From Branchiostoma floridae (Eukaryota > Chordata > Leptocardii > Amphioxiformes > Branchiostomatidae), in the NCBI RefSeq assembly GCF_000003815.2, contig NC_049989.1, forward strand, positions 2,277,583 to 2,341,582: DNA of 64,000 nucleotides, in the 5' to 3' direction. Position numbers and translations under genes: made by a program. The notes under the pieces were generated by a model that saw nothing but the letters and a program-made list of their open reading frames with translations, was not told the DNA's origin and made no database searches. Positions 10,262 through 22,382 of the stretch are shown here, one piece after another. Position 1 is the first letter of the stretch, and each line of letters starts with the position of its first letter.

Positions 10262-11345
10262 CTCTCATACACAGGTATACACAGGTAAATGTACCTCTCC
10301 TTGGTAATCAACACACCAATAAACATACCTGTCCTTGGTACATAAGAACATCTAGACAGGTAAACACACCTATCCCTGGTCCCAAATTCCATCAAAACAG
10401 GTAAACACACCTATCCCTGGTGCCAAATTCCATCCCAACAGGTAAATGCACCTATCCCTGGTGGTCAACACCACACACAAGTAAATGTCCCTGCCTGGTA
10501 CTGAACATCATCCAGACAGACACTGTCTCATGTACTGTACCGTACAAGGGAACACCTGTCCCTGGCGCATTATCCACACAGGTAAATGCACTGAATGGTG
10601 CTGAACACCATCCGTGCATAGAATGTTAACACATCTGTCTTCAGGCTGACATAAGAAAGGGTGTAACGACACATTTCCCGGTGCTGAACACCATCCACTC
10701 AGGTAAACACACCTGTCCCTGGTCACACAGGTAAACACACCTGTCTCTGGTGGTGAACACCATGCACACACAGGTAAACAAAACCTGTCCCTGGTGTTGA
10801 ACACCATTCACACACAGGTAAACATACCTGTCCCTGGTGCTGAACACCATGCACACACAGAGGTTAACACACCTGGTGCTGAACACCACACACACAGGTA
10901 AACATGTGTTCCTGGTGCTGAACACCATCCACACAGACAGGTGAACACACCTGCCCCTGGTGCTGAACACCATACACACACAGGTGAACACACCTGCCCC
11001 TGGTGCTGAACACCCTACACACACAGGTGAACACACCTGCCCCTGGTGCTGTCCACCGCGCACAGTTTAACATTCCTGTAAATATGTGGTGCTGAAAACC
11101 ATCCACACAGGTAAACAAACCTGTCCCTGGTGCTGAACACCTCCCACACAGGTAAATATGTGGTGCTGAACACCATCCACCCACAGCTAAACGTACATCT
11201 GCTTGATGCGGAACACCATTCAAAAAGGTTAAGGCATCTGACCCTGGTGCACATTCTGTCCAGATACAGTTAAGTATGCCTATCGTTCCACCAGGTGAGC
11301 ATACCTGTCTTTGGCACTGAACACTTTTCATACACTAGTAAACCT
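10262..11345 (+). repeat. 43-bp minisatellite, about 25 copies
   Basis: The unit is CAGGTAAACACACCTG-TCCCTGGTGCTGAACACCAT-CCACACA. In the best-conserved part the period is exactly 43 bp (10938, 10981, 11024). Each unit has two inverted repeats, CAGGT-6 nt-ACCTG and GGTG-5 nt-CACC, so a single strand would form a run of hairpins. The edges (10262-10450 and 11200-11345) are more diverged. Minus-strand open frames such as FTCVCMVFSTRDR are translations of the repeat in several frames and not evidence for a protein. Confidence 0.96.
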
Positions 11346-12094
11346 GGCTCTGAACACCTTCAGTACGCTTGACTCTGTTAGAAACGGCGTTTAAGTGAAG
11401 GGCGTTGCTGTTCTATCAAGCCTCACTAGACTACAACTATTAGGGGTTTAAAATCTTGATTCGCAGGTAGTTTGGATATCCAAGAAAGCTTTTGACATCA
11501 GCTGCACTTAAAAGACAAGGTAACGTGAGCTAGAAATATATGTGCACTTTTTCTGATTTGTCATCTCATTAGGAAACTTTAACACTAAAGATTTTTAAAT
11601 GGTAAGTTTTTGTATGTTGATGCCCTTAAGCCCCGGTCGCGTAAATCGTACTGTGATAGCTTATCCAGTATATATATCGCACGATAATCACAGTATTTCA
11701 CAGGTGCTGTACATCATGGGAAAAATCAGCCAACGGGAGAATCCTGCGACGTTCAAACATTTTCTACTGTCTTTTGAAAAGCCGCCTGAGTGCCTTTAAA
11801 ATCAAATCTTTCCTGGAAAAATGTTAACAAAATTATCTGAAAAAAAAAAACGTACTAAGACCCTTACAAAGGTTCAAATCAAGCAGACGTATAGGATGTT
11901 AGCCCCTTTAATCGGCCCTACGAGTGAAGCTATTTCGGGCTTAAAATGTGCCTTGTCTCGGATGACAATTAAGACAAAAATACTATCATCAGTCCCGCAG
12001 AGCCCTCTTCGAAAATTGTTTTACAATATTTGTCCGTTCCCACTCATGTTTTATTTGCACGAAACTATTCTATCTTTATATTCAAGGTCTTCAG
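11346..12094. other. No gene or repeat recognised
   Basis: AT-rich single-copy-looking sequence. The open frames (66 codons at 11599, 99 codons at 11821) have no recognisable motifs, and the second runs into the MITE at 12095. Confidence 0.5.
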
Positions 12095-12271
12095 TAATCT
12101 CCAAGCAGATCCTACGGTAGCATTAGATAGTATCAAAAGCCGGCAGAGGAGTGAAGCCGGCTTAGGAGTGTGTTTCGCTACCGGTGTGGCAAATGTACAC
12201 CTCTTGGCTGACTACACTCTTTGGCCAGTTTGGTACTATCTTATGCCATTGTAGGATCTGCTTTGAGATTA
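12095..12271. mobile_element. CTCCAAGCAGA MITE, family A
   Basis: A 177-bp inverted-repeat element. The left end is TAATCTCCAAGCAGATCC and then TACGGTAGCATTAGATAG. The right end is the reverse complement (ACTATCTTATGCC, then GATCTGCTTTGAGATTA). Flanks GGTCTTCA and GATCTTAA match at 6 of 8 bases, consistent with a decayed 8-bp target duplication. No ORF; non-autonomous. Confidence 0.9.
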
Positions 12272-14898
12272 GATCTTAAGAGGTTTCGTCCTTTTCTAGC
12301 TTTTCGGGCGACCTATTATTCGATTCCTCTTGCGCGTGAACAAAACACACTACACTAGTCCGATATATAGGGTCATTTTGGACTTTATCTGTGCTACGGT
12401 GTGAAAAGTGTACGATATATAGTAGCGACGTCGGCATATATAGACAGCTCAAATGACTACATACATGCTAAATGGCAATGACGCAAGCGATTGGATATGA
12501 TTTTCCCAAAATCCTGAGTAATTTTGCGAATGACTGTATACAGTTAGGCATAATCATTAAAAGAAATGGGATACTTGAGTTTTCCACAAGTCACATGCGC
12601 TATTTTTTTGTTGTTAGACTGAATTAGGCAGGTACGCTGCAATCTCCCAGTCAGATATAATTTGACCAATCTACAAGGTACATTATCGAAACTTTGAGTT
12701 TACTAAACACAATGTTGTGATATGATTTTGTGTGTGAATTTCTCTGGACAAATCGCAGAAGATCACACCGTTCTTCTTTTCATTCCTTGAACACAATTGA
12801 CTCGATCCAGTCATCTGTCAAAAAGGTACATGTAAAAAGGTACATGTATACAGGGCGCAGCCTAACAAGAATGGAGCATTCTGCAGTCTCCCTGGCATTA
12901 AGAGAGTAGTAAGCTTAGGGTTTACACTGAGCGGTAGGTACTTGGCATGGTCGCTGTTTCACGGGCTTCCACTTGAAGTCGGGTAAAAACGTGAGAACTC
13001 TGCGATATTAGAAAAATAAGGAAATAAGACTACGTGCATAATGTACCCTGGTCATGAAATCTCAGGAAAATGGCGCATTCAAGAGTATTTATGGAGGGAA
13101 CCGGATACGATTATGTTACGTTGCGAAAGATTAATACGATGAATAAGTTTATCTGCAAGTTCATGCCCGTAGGCTAATTGCAAGATAGGGGATATGGATA
13201 AAGCTGTCGGGTGAAACTGATGAACGACTTAGACATTCCCCAACTTACACATAAAAGTTCCCCCTATTCACGTTAATACCCATGTCACATTACACGAAAC
13301 GTCGGGAGACGTTCGCGCGACGTTCGCCCGACTTCCGTTTGTTTACAAATATTGAATTTCTGGGAATGTGAGGGTAATTCTAACATTGTTCCCCCTGTGG
13401 TAGTATGTAGATTGGCATTGTCATATACTTTCCTTTCTTGTGTCATTTCTATTATGCCCGCGCATTCCATTCACTGGTTAAAAAGATTTCGACAACAAAA
13501 TAAGCAACATTTGTTGATCTCTTGCCTTTTTTGAGGGACGTTTTGTGTTACCTTGTCCGCGTGTATGAGGTCATGGAACATCATCATAGATCTATTCGCC
13601 GTCGATGGCACGAGCCTCGCTTAAACGTGACGTCAACAGGGATAGTTTTTTGGCGTCAAATACGCAAGGCCCTTCCTGCGATAGCGAAGTACGTCCGAAG
13701 ATCGTATATAATACGACAGGGGTACAAGAAACACGGATTTCTGTGCATGAAGGTGCGAGAAAGATAAGACTATTTTCTACGGCGATGTTTTTCTGTCAAG
13801 TTACATTCATAGCGAGCACGTTGTTATCATAGGGAGACCTTTGTTGTTCAACGGAAAGGTCACATCTACTTATTTACTGACTTTCACAGCGAATGTTCTG
13901 TATGTCATAACTTCTGTTCACAGCGATTGTTCTAAAGTTTAGCGTCAAACCTCTGGTCATAAACAGGCTCACTTAACAACCGGGGAACCCTGTACATTTT
14001 GCGTTTGCGGGATATGTTGTATGCCACTGGGATTTGTTCAGTAATATACTACTTTGGTCACTAATGATTTCTGAATACGTGCCGATTATATGTACTTTAT
14101 GTACACTGTGGTTTGTAACAATTGTCTGCCGAGAAATCTAGGAAGATGAGTGACGTGTCCTCGGCCACTTCACGAATTGATTTTCTTAAGTTTTAAAGTC
14201 AGTTTTTCATCATTCACTTATTATCTCAGGTGACATCATTTGGCGAAATGCCGTCCTACTTTTCAGAAATTTAGGGGGTCTTCCTCCGTTTCTGACCCAT
14301 GACGTCCCATGACGTAATTTACGTAGCATATTTACGCACAGACACATGATAGGTCATATAAAATGAGGATCCGAAGTGACTTTCCTTTTCATAATAATGA
14401 CATCATTGGATAATTCCTTGACGTGCAGAACATGCAACTTACAGCAATTCTGGAGTATGATGGGATCTTATTTTTCCTGTTCCACATCATGGTACAAATT
14501 TCACGCTTATATTCTTTTGAGACATGCCACATGCGCCATGGTACTATTCTGCTCCGTTTTTTGATAGATTTATCTTAAAATCATCATCTCTTAACACGAA
14601 TTCAAGTCCACAGCAATGTACCTTAGCAGACATTTTGTAAATTTTCTAACACAAAAATCCATGTCAATGGGGGAAAAATAAGTATTTGTTATTCCTGTAT
14701 ATTATGAATGTTCAGCAATACAAAATGAAATTAGAAAAAAGTCGTATCTGCATGCAGGCGTCGCACGTAGCATTCTTTGAATTTCGCCAGTACAAGTTCG
14801 TCTACTGATACCCAGATCCCCTATGATACCCTTGTAAGTGGAGTGCTACATCCCTGGCGGAGGGAAGTGGTACTGCATGTAATGTAGTTTACTTTGAA
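12272..14898. other. Gene-poor interval, nothing firmly identified
   Basis: 2.6 kb without a convincing exon. A CpG-rich stretch at 13290-13335 carries CGTCGGGAGACGTTCGCGCG and CGTTCGCCCGAC, a partial inverted/direct motif that could be the end of a DNA transposon. Open frames at 13522-13832 (up to 81 codons, Arg-rich) have no domain I recognise. Pieces of CGTCCCATGACGT occur near 14303. Confidence 0.45.
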
Positions 14899-15330
14899 AT
14901 ACATTGTATACGACTCTGTACAGTGTATTGGACTCAGTACACTGTGTAGGACTCAGTACAGTGTATTTGACTAACTACGATGTATTTGACTCGCTACAAT
15001 GTAATTGACTCAGTACAATGTATTTGACTCAATACAGTGTATTGGACTCAATACAGTGTATTACAGTGTATTGGGCTCACTACAATGTATTGGGCTCACT
15101 ACAATGTATTAGGCTCACTACAATGTATTGGGCTCACTACAATGTATTGGGATCACTACAATGTATTTTGCCTCTGTAATACATTGTATTTGTGAAATAC
15201 ATTGTATTTGAAATCGTAATACATTGTATTTGAGTAATACAGTGGATGTAATACATTGTATTTGAGGAATACATTGTATTAGGCCCCTGGAATACATTGT
15301 ATTAGGCCCAAATACATTGTATTAGGCTTT
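14899..15330. repeat. Array of about 20-bp repeats built on TACAATG / CATTGTA
   Basis: About 430 bp of loosely tandem 15-30-bp units. I count 15 exact 7-mers: one CATTGTA at the left edge, then seven TACAATG (mostly as GGCTCACTACAATGTATT), then from about 15180 seven CATTGTA (as AATACATTGTATT). The array switches orientation at about 15175. The core AATACATTGTATT is nearly self-complementary. TACAATG fits the SOX HMG-box consensus WWCAAWG. Confidence 0.88.
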
Positions 15331-15775
<445 letters not shown>

Positions 15776-16439
15776 CCGCTCGCTATATCTCGTGCTCTTC
15801 ATATTCGTACGTTATGAGATGGCACAACAGGAGAATTAAACAAGAATTCCTAAATACATTTCTTACATTCTCCGTCAGTTCAAGCTCATAATTTGCCAAC
15901 ACACTGAAAATGAAGCCTTAAAAACTATACAGTGTACACTGATTTTGCTTCCGGTGTATCAGGGAATCTTCGTTTCTAATCCTGCACATTTGTGGACAAT
16001 GAAGGTCTGTCAATATTGTAGTTAAGCCCTGCCCTTAAGTGAAACGATACCAGTATATATGTTTTGCTAGCTTGTGTCCGTCCAAACGCCCCCACCAAGA
16101 ACAAAACCTAGTCCAGATGGCACGTTTAAAACGCTTGTCACCTTTCCTCCGTTTGATATGGCCGTGGCGTTCGTTTCTTGTTTTGATTTTCTGACACTGC
16201 ACACCAAGGCAGAACACTCTCCACCCGCCGCGTCCTTATCAGACTCAGACTGGGACAGTTCGGCAATAGATCATGCAGCAATGTTACAACAACACACTTG
16301 ACCTGGGTCGAGCATGGTGTCATTTATCAGGGTGTGATCGTCTCTTCCTGTCCAGTGTGATCAAAGAACAACATGTTTCATCCACCTACTATCTTCTTCG
16401 TGCATGTAAGAATCACCTGGATGGTCGACCTTTTGTGAA

Positions 16440-16960
16440 CCTGCTTGTCGTGGGTGGCAGGGTGGAGTTGTGGACTTAATTGTTTGGGTTGTTGTCATGG
16501 AATCTAAAGGTTCTGGGTTTGAATCCCTAGAAGGCCCCAATGATGTGAGCGATCCGGTAAAAAACCTGGCCACTACTATATCTCCGCGACCCCACCTCTG
16601 TTTGGAGAATAACCTAACCGCCAATTTCCTCTCTTATTATTAACTCAGGTAAAAATGAGTAACGTTATTAACTAGGTTCAGTTTATAGGGACGTCCTTTC
16701 GGATGGGACGTAAAGCCGGAGGCCCCATGTGTGGTGACAGCCACACATTGAGCACGTTAAAGAACCCAACACACTTATCGAAAATATTAGGGGCTAGGGG
16801 TCCTTCCCGACGTGAAGGGTTAAAAGCTTACACTTTAAGCCCTCCGGCCGAACTTGCTGCAATAGCCTCTGCTCCAGACCCTTCTGATTGCATGTAAACT
16901 CTCAATTAAGCCCCTGGCTGCGAAGAGAGGGTAGTCGGCCCACCCAATAACTTAATTCGG
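16440..16960 (+). mobile_element. tRNA-derived SINE or SINE-like element
   Basis: A Pol III B-box-like motif, GGGTTTGAATCCC, lies at 16515-16527. Downstream is a conserved-looking core: CGTCCTTTCGGATGGGACG (about 16693-16711), GCCGGAGGCCCCATGTGTGG, and CACGTTAAAGAACCCAAC near 16754. A tRNA-like head followed by a core is the standard SINE layout. The A box is not clear, and the 3' boundary is uncertain, near the CTTAATTCGG at about 16950. Flanking 15776-16439 holds no supported gene. Confidence 0.6.
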
Positions 16961-17160
16961 TAACTTATCATGCATCGTTTGCCTCTGAGCTCAGTAACCG
17001 GTCATCACTTATTTCATAAACTCAATATTAAAACCAATGACTCATCGCATTTGGGAGGGGAGTTGAACGATTTGAAGCAACGACTTAAATATTCCGTCAT
17101 AAGAAGAACTTGATCTCACAAACCGAGGACTTCCACATCTACATATCGTCCAGTGTGTGT

Positions 17161-17403
17161 ATGGCTACGCCTAAACTCAACGCCCATCTTGTCTCGTATC
17201 TATCGCAACATGATACTAGTAGTAGCCTTTCTGTATGCTCAATGGTAGTAGGTATAACTTTTGCATGTCGTATTTCTGCAATACTAACTGTCGTCATTTT
17301 AACTGGGACATGTGCAGTTGCTATATTTCAACAACCTCCATCTGTGCTCTCATACCATGTTTACAGTAACATGACTTATTACCACATACACACCGAGCAC
17401 TGA
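17161..17403 (+). CDS. Hypothetical 80-aa ORF with one transmembrane-like segment
   Basis: The first ATG of this open frame is at 17161 (MATPKLNAHLVSYLSQHD...) and it ends in TGA at 17401-17403. Residues about 25-53 form a long hydrophobic stretch (VVGITFACRISAILTVVIL followed by TGTCAVAIF), bordered by Ser/Thr-rich and Tyr/His-rich segments. This would suit a single-pass membrane micropeptide. Against it: the ATG context is weak (T at -3), no splice sites or polyadenylation signal frame it, and it is surrounded by gene-poor DNA. It resembles no family I know and a chance open frame is the likelier explanation. Confidence 0.15.
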   Translation: MATPKLNAHLVSYLSQHDTSSSLSVCSMVVGITFACRISAILTVVILTGTCAVAIFQQPPSVLSYHVYSNMTYYHIHTEH

Positions 17404-18205
17404 GGCGTCAAGCATAACTGAGATAAGGGGACATGACAGACACGACGTTTATGGTAACAAGTCTACATGTACTACTACGCTCAGAATGGTATCAGGGCAT
17501 CTGGCAGAACTGCCGATTCTAATGGTAGAGAGCGTGGTGATCAGAATAATTTTATTTTATAGATAATTTTAATTATCAAAATAAGAATTGAATTAAAATG
17601 ATTTTATAGATAATGGAGACTGAATTTGATACGGTGGTCTCCAATTAATTAGTCCCTAATTTCAATGTAGTCTAGTGATTTAAAGTGTGTCTGTGTCGCA
17701 GTTGGAAAGTTCTGACTGTCTTTTAAGCAAATAGCTTTAGATTTTCAGACTGCGATCGGGATCTCTAGTAGAATCGCTGGTTGTACTGACAGAGTTCTTG
17801 ATCGCAATCTCTGTCGTCAGAGACTCCGATGTCAAGCTTACGGCGATTCTGTCGGATTTCAATCTCTACACAGACATGTACATAAATACGTGTACGTCTG
17901 ATACTTTGGGTATATATTCATACTGAAAAATCTAAAGAGATTATACAAGTGTCCAAGTAACAGAACAGTCCAACTGTACCGTACAATACAGTATCACAGG
18001 GCTAGGGTATAGTCTACAGAAGAAAATGTATTATGCATTATTGTATGACTTTAGACTTAATTCTATCTTGTACTCTGCCCAAAAGCAAATCAAGATGAGA
18101 TGTAACTCAGTTCTGCTCCACTTACGGAACAAGAGAACGTGATACGCAGAACAACTGCGACGAGTAAAGACATTATGTTCCAATTTGTAGACTCATAGGC
18201 GTGGA

Positions 18206-18461
18206 GATATAATTATCCTGTGTAAAGTGTCGGAGGGCGGGCGAGTTTCCTCCGATCAGACGTGACTTGGGTAACGGTAACGGCAACTCCCTCTCCAAGT
18301 TCAATGTCATTTGGCGAGATCGTTTGGAAACATGATTTGCGATCTACCTCGCCAAAGTGAGATGTAATTTCGGAGACGAATGACGCGAGGTGTGTTACAC
18401 AAAACGTGATTATTTTTGGAGTAACTTTAACAATAAGGAGAAACTTCGAATTCTGGATGGG
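18206..18461 (+). other. Possible promoter and non-coding first exon
   Basis: A TATA-like ATATAATTAT at about 18207 lies before a CpG-bearing stretch (GGAGGGCGGGCGAGTTTCC, then GTAACGGTAACGGCAAC). This runs to a consensus donor GG|GTGAGT with the intron at 18462. No acceptor partner or ORF is evident. 17404-18205 contains nothing recognised apart from AT-rich sequence. Confidence 0.2.
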
Positions 18462-18467
18462 GTGAGT

Positions 18468-19810
18468 ATCTTATTATACTGTAAATTATCTCAGAGGTTA
18501 GAAGAACTTACGGCATAAGGTTTTTACCATGCAGTCTTGTAGGCTGAGTTGTTGTAGTTTTACTGTATGGCCCAGTGTTCATTTCTGTGGAAGTGATCTC
18601 AACCCCATTTTAGATTACTACGAACTGTTCTTCCACAGGTCGTGACAGCGAAGACAGACGCTCTGCACAGTATTTTTACAGGTCCATTGTACGGAGAATT
18701 TCCCCTAGCTCTTTTTGAGAAGCATAATGAACAGTAGACCACGGATCCTTGCCACCCCTTTCAGTAACATACATGTTTGGTTAGCGAGGTAGAACTCATC
18801 TTCTATTCTTGGCTCAGAGACAAGGCCGCTAACCTCTAGACTAAGCACAGAATTGTGAAAATCCATATAGGCACCTTGCTTCAGTCACTCAGCGCTGGTG
18901 TGTTATTGTTTATTTTCTGTATAGAGTGTACATATGTTGATTGATGTAAAACTTTACAGCGGGAGTGATCAACTGCCCTACTAGCACCTATGTTTGTTCT
19001 ACCAAACTGCTACAAGTTAATCAATGGGCTTAAGAAAGAGGTTTAGAAATGGAAGAGGCTTGTCGCACAATTAGTGCTTGTCGTTGTGATATCATGCACA
19101 TGGCGCGTTCACAGGGATATAACGTTTCTGTAGCTACTTTGTATAGGAAGGACTAACGGTGGGAAACAAGACGGTTTGTCGTACGAAGCGGTGTAAATTT
19201 CTACCAATTGTTTATTTAGAAAACTTCAGTGATCCTCTTAGTTGGAAGTAAACATTGCATACGCAACTAACATGTTTAGCATTGTCCGAAAAGGTTTTTC
19301 TGTGTGTCCAGGTTATTTTGACAAACGTTTTATAGTTTTTTGGGGGTGGTTGGCATGAAGGTTACTCTTTTGTCTTTGCCTTGTCCTACAAAGATTTCCG
19401 TTTACGGTACAAGTGTAACAATTGTCAATTCGGTGTAACACAGCATTGAAAGAAGAAAAAACAAATATCAGTAAATTACAATTTTAGGGCTTTGGGAGGT
19501 CAGAGGTCATACTTTATTTGAGCTCAAAACTTGAGTCAGATTAGAAATTTGTTCGAGATAAAGAAAGATATGGGTGGATCAAAGCGTTCAGTGGATGATA
19601 TATAGCTTTCAAGGACAACAGCGAATGATATCCCCGTTCGCCCATGTCATCATGTTGAAAGATATATCTGTTCCGTTTCAGCTTGGCGGCAGGCCTCCGC
19701 ATGCGTAAAACGATTTCATGTTATCTTTAGTCCTTGGACCGGCGTCACATTGTCAGCGATCTTCCGCCGACTCGTCAGAGGGTCTACGGTCCGCGCTACG
19801 GGGGAAGGGA
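18468..19810. other. No gene or repeat recognised
   Basis: No long frame, array, hairpin or family member was found on either strand. Confidence 0.45.
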
Positions 19811-20033
19811 TACTGTAAATGCAGGAATGTTCGCGGTGGACTAATGTTCGCGGTTTTCGCGGTGGCCACTTCACCGGGAACTTAAAACCACCGCGAACAT
19901 TTTTCTATTATGGTATTAGACTACAGTCTATGGTAGTCTATGGTATTACCGCGAAATTAAAACCACCGCGAAAAGTCCTTTTTCCCCGCTACCGCGAAAT
20001 TATATCCCCGCGAACTTAAATGCATTTACACTA
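19811..20033. mobile_element. CGCGAAC-type MITE (family D), full-length
   Basis: 223 bp bounded by TA-CTGTAAATGC and GCATTTACAC-TA, as expected for a TA target duplication. The interior has repeated AATGTTCGCGGT / ACCGCGAAAT motifs in both orientations, plus a local TCTATGGTAGTCTATGG duplication. TA flanks suggest mobilisation by a Tc1/mariner-type transposase; that assignment is inference. Confidence 0.85.
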
Positions 20034-20097
20034 ATTTACGCCTCTTGCTTCGCCCTGGTTTCGTATTTAAAGTCCTTACCGCTTGGTTTTCCATAGC

Positions 20098-20160
20098 GAT
20101 CAATCAATTGGTCGCTCAATCAATCAATCAATCAATCAATTGATTAATCAACCGACCGGT
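20098..20160 (+). repeat. (CAAT)n microsatellite
   Basis: ATCAATCAATTGGTCG is followed by about six tandem CAAT units and then ATTGATTAATCAACC. Confidence 0.9.
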
Positions 20161-20413
20161 TGTTCGATCAATAAATCATTATTGCACAACGATAGACGGG
20201 TACAATGTATGGCAAGTTCAGGAGGTGTCTTTTATGCCATACAGATGGCCACTAAGAAGGCATCGTAGTATTGAGTTGTACTCTTCTGTTACTAGTTAGT
20301 GTGACATTCATTGAAGCCGATCTTAACGGCCTATAAGTATAACATGTAGAACAAGACCACAACATGTCGAGGACAGAGGATACAAAAAAATTGAACTTCT
20401 GCTGCAGTACCGC

Positions 20414-20562
20414 CATTGGGCCTAAAGTCGACCCTAACCTTCATCTTCCCAAGACCTTGGTTATGCGGACCACAAACACACACACACACACACAGACACA
20501 CAGACAGACAAATATACGCGCACACAGACACACCCAAGCAATACCATTTTTCATGGGGCTAA
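20414..20562 (-). mobile_element. CA/GT-tract-associated dispersed element
   Basis: In plus orientation: GGGCCTAAAGTCGACC, AACCTTCATCTTCCCAAG, a CA-rich tract with ACAGACAG, then CCATTTTTCATGGGG. The same order is at 25.4 and 27.1 kb. A related piece (GGGCCCAAACCTATACCAC) lies alone at 20884. Confidence 0.7.
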
Positions 20563-21239
20563 CAGCACATCACAATCAACACGATAAAAGGAGGGTACTG
20601 ACATCTGGCAACAATAAACTATTCAACAATACCCAACACATGTACAAAGGCAATGAGTCATACAGGAAAGAGTATACACTTGTGGGTACAGTATATGTTA
20701 CCGGGCATACATTTTAGCATATGGTCTATGAATGATTTAGAACTATATACATATATGATGACGCTTGTACTTTGACAGGTTGAATGACGGTAAGTTCAAA
20801 AGAACTCTCTAAGGACAGAAATGTGCGTAAAAGAAGAGCAACTGTAACATTCGCCCCTGAAATTCCAGAAAAATCTGCAAGGGGGCCCAAACCTATACCA
20901 CTTCGTCCTTACATCAAAAGCTATCAGCCATCAATACCGCATGCGCAGCCCGGATCGATCCACTGAACAAAAGATGCAAAAACCAGACGTTCTGCTGTTA
21001 TACCAAGGATACCCAATGTCAAAGCTTTTACTGACAACATAATTTTCCCTCATGAGACAGATCTAATGAATCCCAGCTTACCATCCACATGATGGAACGT
21101 GTTTCTATTTTGTAAGCTTTGACCCAGGTCAGTTAACTTGTCATAAAGCAGAACCTTCTTCATTTCTTGTAGTGCTCTCAAGGTACACTATAGCTAAAAG
21201 CTACTCCCGTTTGTTGTTTGTTATCCACGGTATCTATGG
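20563..21239. other. No gene recognised
   Basis: Contains the isolated fragment of the CA-tract element at 20880-20945, near-identical in part to 25410-25440. Otherwise unremarkable. Confidence 0.45.
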
Positions 21240-21420
21240 TACGGTATTGGAAGGTGGAGCCCTCTCTACCATCGCCTTTTACCCCCTCGGCCGAAATCAG
21301 GTACTAATTTTTTCACATGCATGCAGTGAGGGAAGTTAAGCGCCTTTCCCAAGGACGCAACATAAATCGAAACCTTGACTTCTCTATCTCGCGTCTGTTA
21401 GCCTGGAAACTTGAACCAAC
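21240..21420 (-). mobile_element. SINE fragment, minus orientation
   Basis: AGTTAAGCGCCTTTCCCAAG-GACGCAACATAA at about 21337-21367 is the kind of conserved SINE segment that precedes an inverted tRNA-like head. A degenerate B box on the minus strand (complement of ACTTGAACCAACG near 21410) follows. Boundaries are approximate. Confidence 0.45.
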
Positions 21421-22047
21421 GCCAGTGTGCACTACTACAAATCTTGTTTCATGAGGAGTGAGTGACAGTAACATTCCTTAAGACGTTACTAAATCGCCTT
21501 CAAGTTCTTGCTATTTTGTCTTCTAAAATACCGACAATAGCTGAGACAGGTTACTGCCTTATTTTATTTTCCTTGAGGGTTCATTTATTTGTGACTAACG
21601 TCTGCGAAAACAAAGCCTGATTTTCCTAGAAAAAGAGAAGATGGTCTGTAATACTTCTTTCCATCGCGACTGTACTTTTCGCACCGACTTTGTCGCTAAG
21701 AACTACTTTAAATAGAGAGCGCCAGTATTAATTCCGAAGAGAAACAAATAGCGACTGAATTGCTCAAGGCTGATTCATCGATCCCCGCTACTTTGTACAA
21801 CAAGTTTTATGTTACATTTCTTAAAACAGACCCTTACAGGTAATTAGGTTGTCCTCAGATCATAAATTATAGTTTCCAGTGGCGGAAATCCTGGGGGAGG
21901 GGCGGGCTCTAGGGTCTGGTCTGTCAGACAGGACTGATCCTGTACTGCACGGGGCATTGTATGGCCATGACGTCACCTGTGGTGATGCCGCTCAGGTTGT
22001 GTTTCGGTGTAGAAAAAGTGTGCAAAACGCATGCATCGTATTTACCT
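21421..22047. other. No gene recognised
   Basis: A GC-rich patch at 21880-21990 has an open frame of up to 84 codons that runs into the GT element; no family recognised. Confidence 0.4.
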
Positions 22048-22205
22048 TCATGAAAAATGGAGATATAGATTCTGGTGTGTCTGTGTGTTTGTCTGTCCGG
22101 ACATGTGGTCAGCATCACTCAAGAACATCTTGATGGATTGCGATGATATTTGGTACGTGGTAGGTGTTCGCAAGATGAGGATCAATGTCGATTTTTGGCC
22201 CCCTT
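22048..22205 (+). mobile_element. GT-tract-associated dispersed element
   Basis: CATGAAAAATGGAGATAT, then a short GT-rich tract with TTTGTCTGTCCGG. Next come ACTCAAGAACATCTTGATGG, ATTGCGATGATATTTGG and GATGAGGATCAATGTCG. Same structure as 15.5-15.8 kb but with a much shorter tract. Confidence 0.75.
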
Positions 22206-22289
22206 GTATGTGACATTAGTACTGCAGCAGAACTTCCATTTTTTGTATCTTTTGACCTGGACATGCTACGATCTTGATTTTTTGGTGGC

Positions 22290-22382
22290 AGATAGCTCAC
22301 GAGTCTCCTCTGTCCCTTCCACAGTATTTGCGGAGAGGGCAGAAGAGACTCGGGAGTTATAATACGGCTGGATACCAGGCTA
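22290..22382. mobile_element. Short MITE ending in GGCTGGATACCAGGCTA
   Basis: The right end (TTATAATACGGCTGGATACC-AGGCTA) matches the end of the element at 32963-33065. GAGTCTCCTCTGTCC and its partial inverse AGAAGAGACTCGGG form the inner arms. The left terminus is degraded. Confidence 0.5.

Noticed and set aside
10156-11331. Several 80-155-codon minus frames with repeated Cys-Val-Val-Phe-Ser-Thr motifs
   Set aside because: They are translations of the 43-bp minisatellite in three overlapping frames, so a repeat protein is not needed to explain them.
5125-11345. CRISPR-like direct repeats
   Set aside because: The arrays are head-to-tail without unique spacers, and the DNA is clearly eukaryotic.
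13522-13832. Arg-rich frame considered as a PIF/Harbinger protein piece
   Set aside because: Only RRRW-like composition suggested it; no catalytic DDE spacing, TIRs or continued frame.
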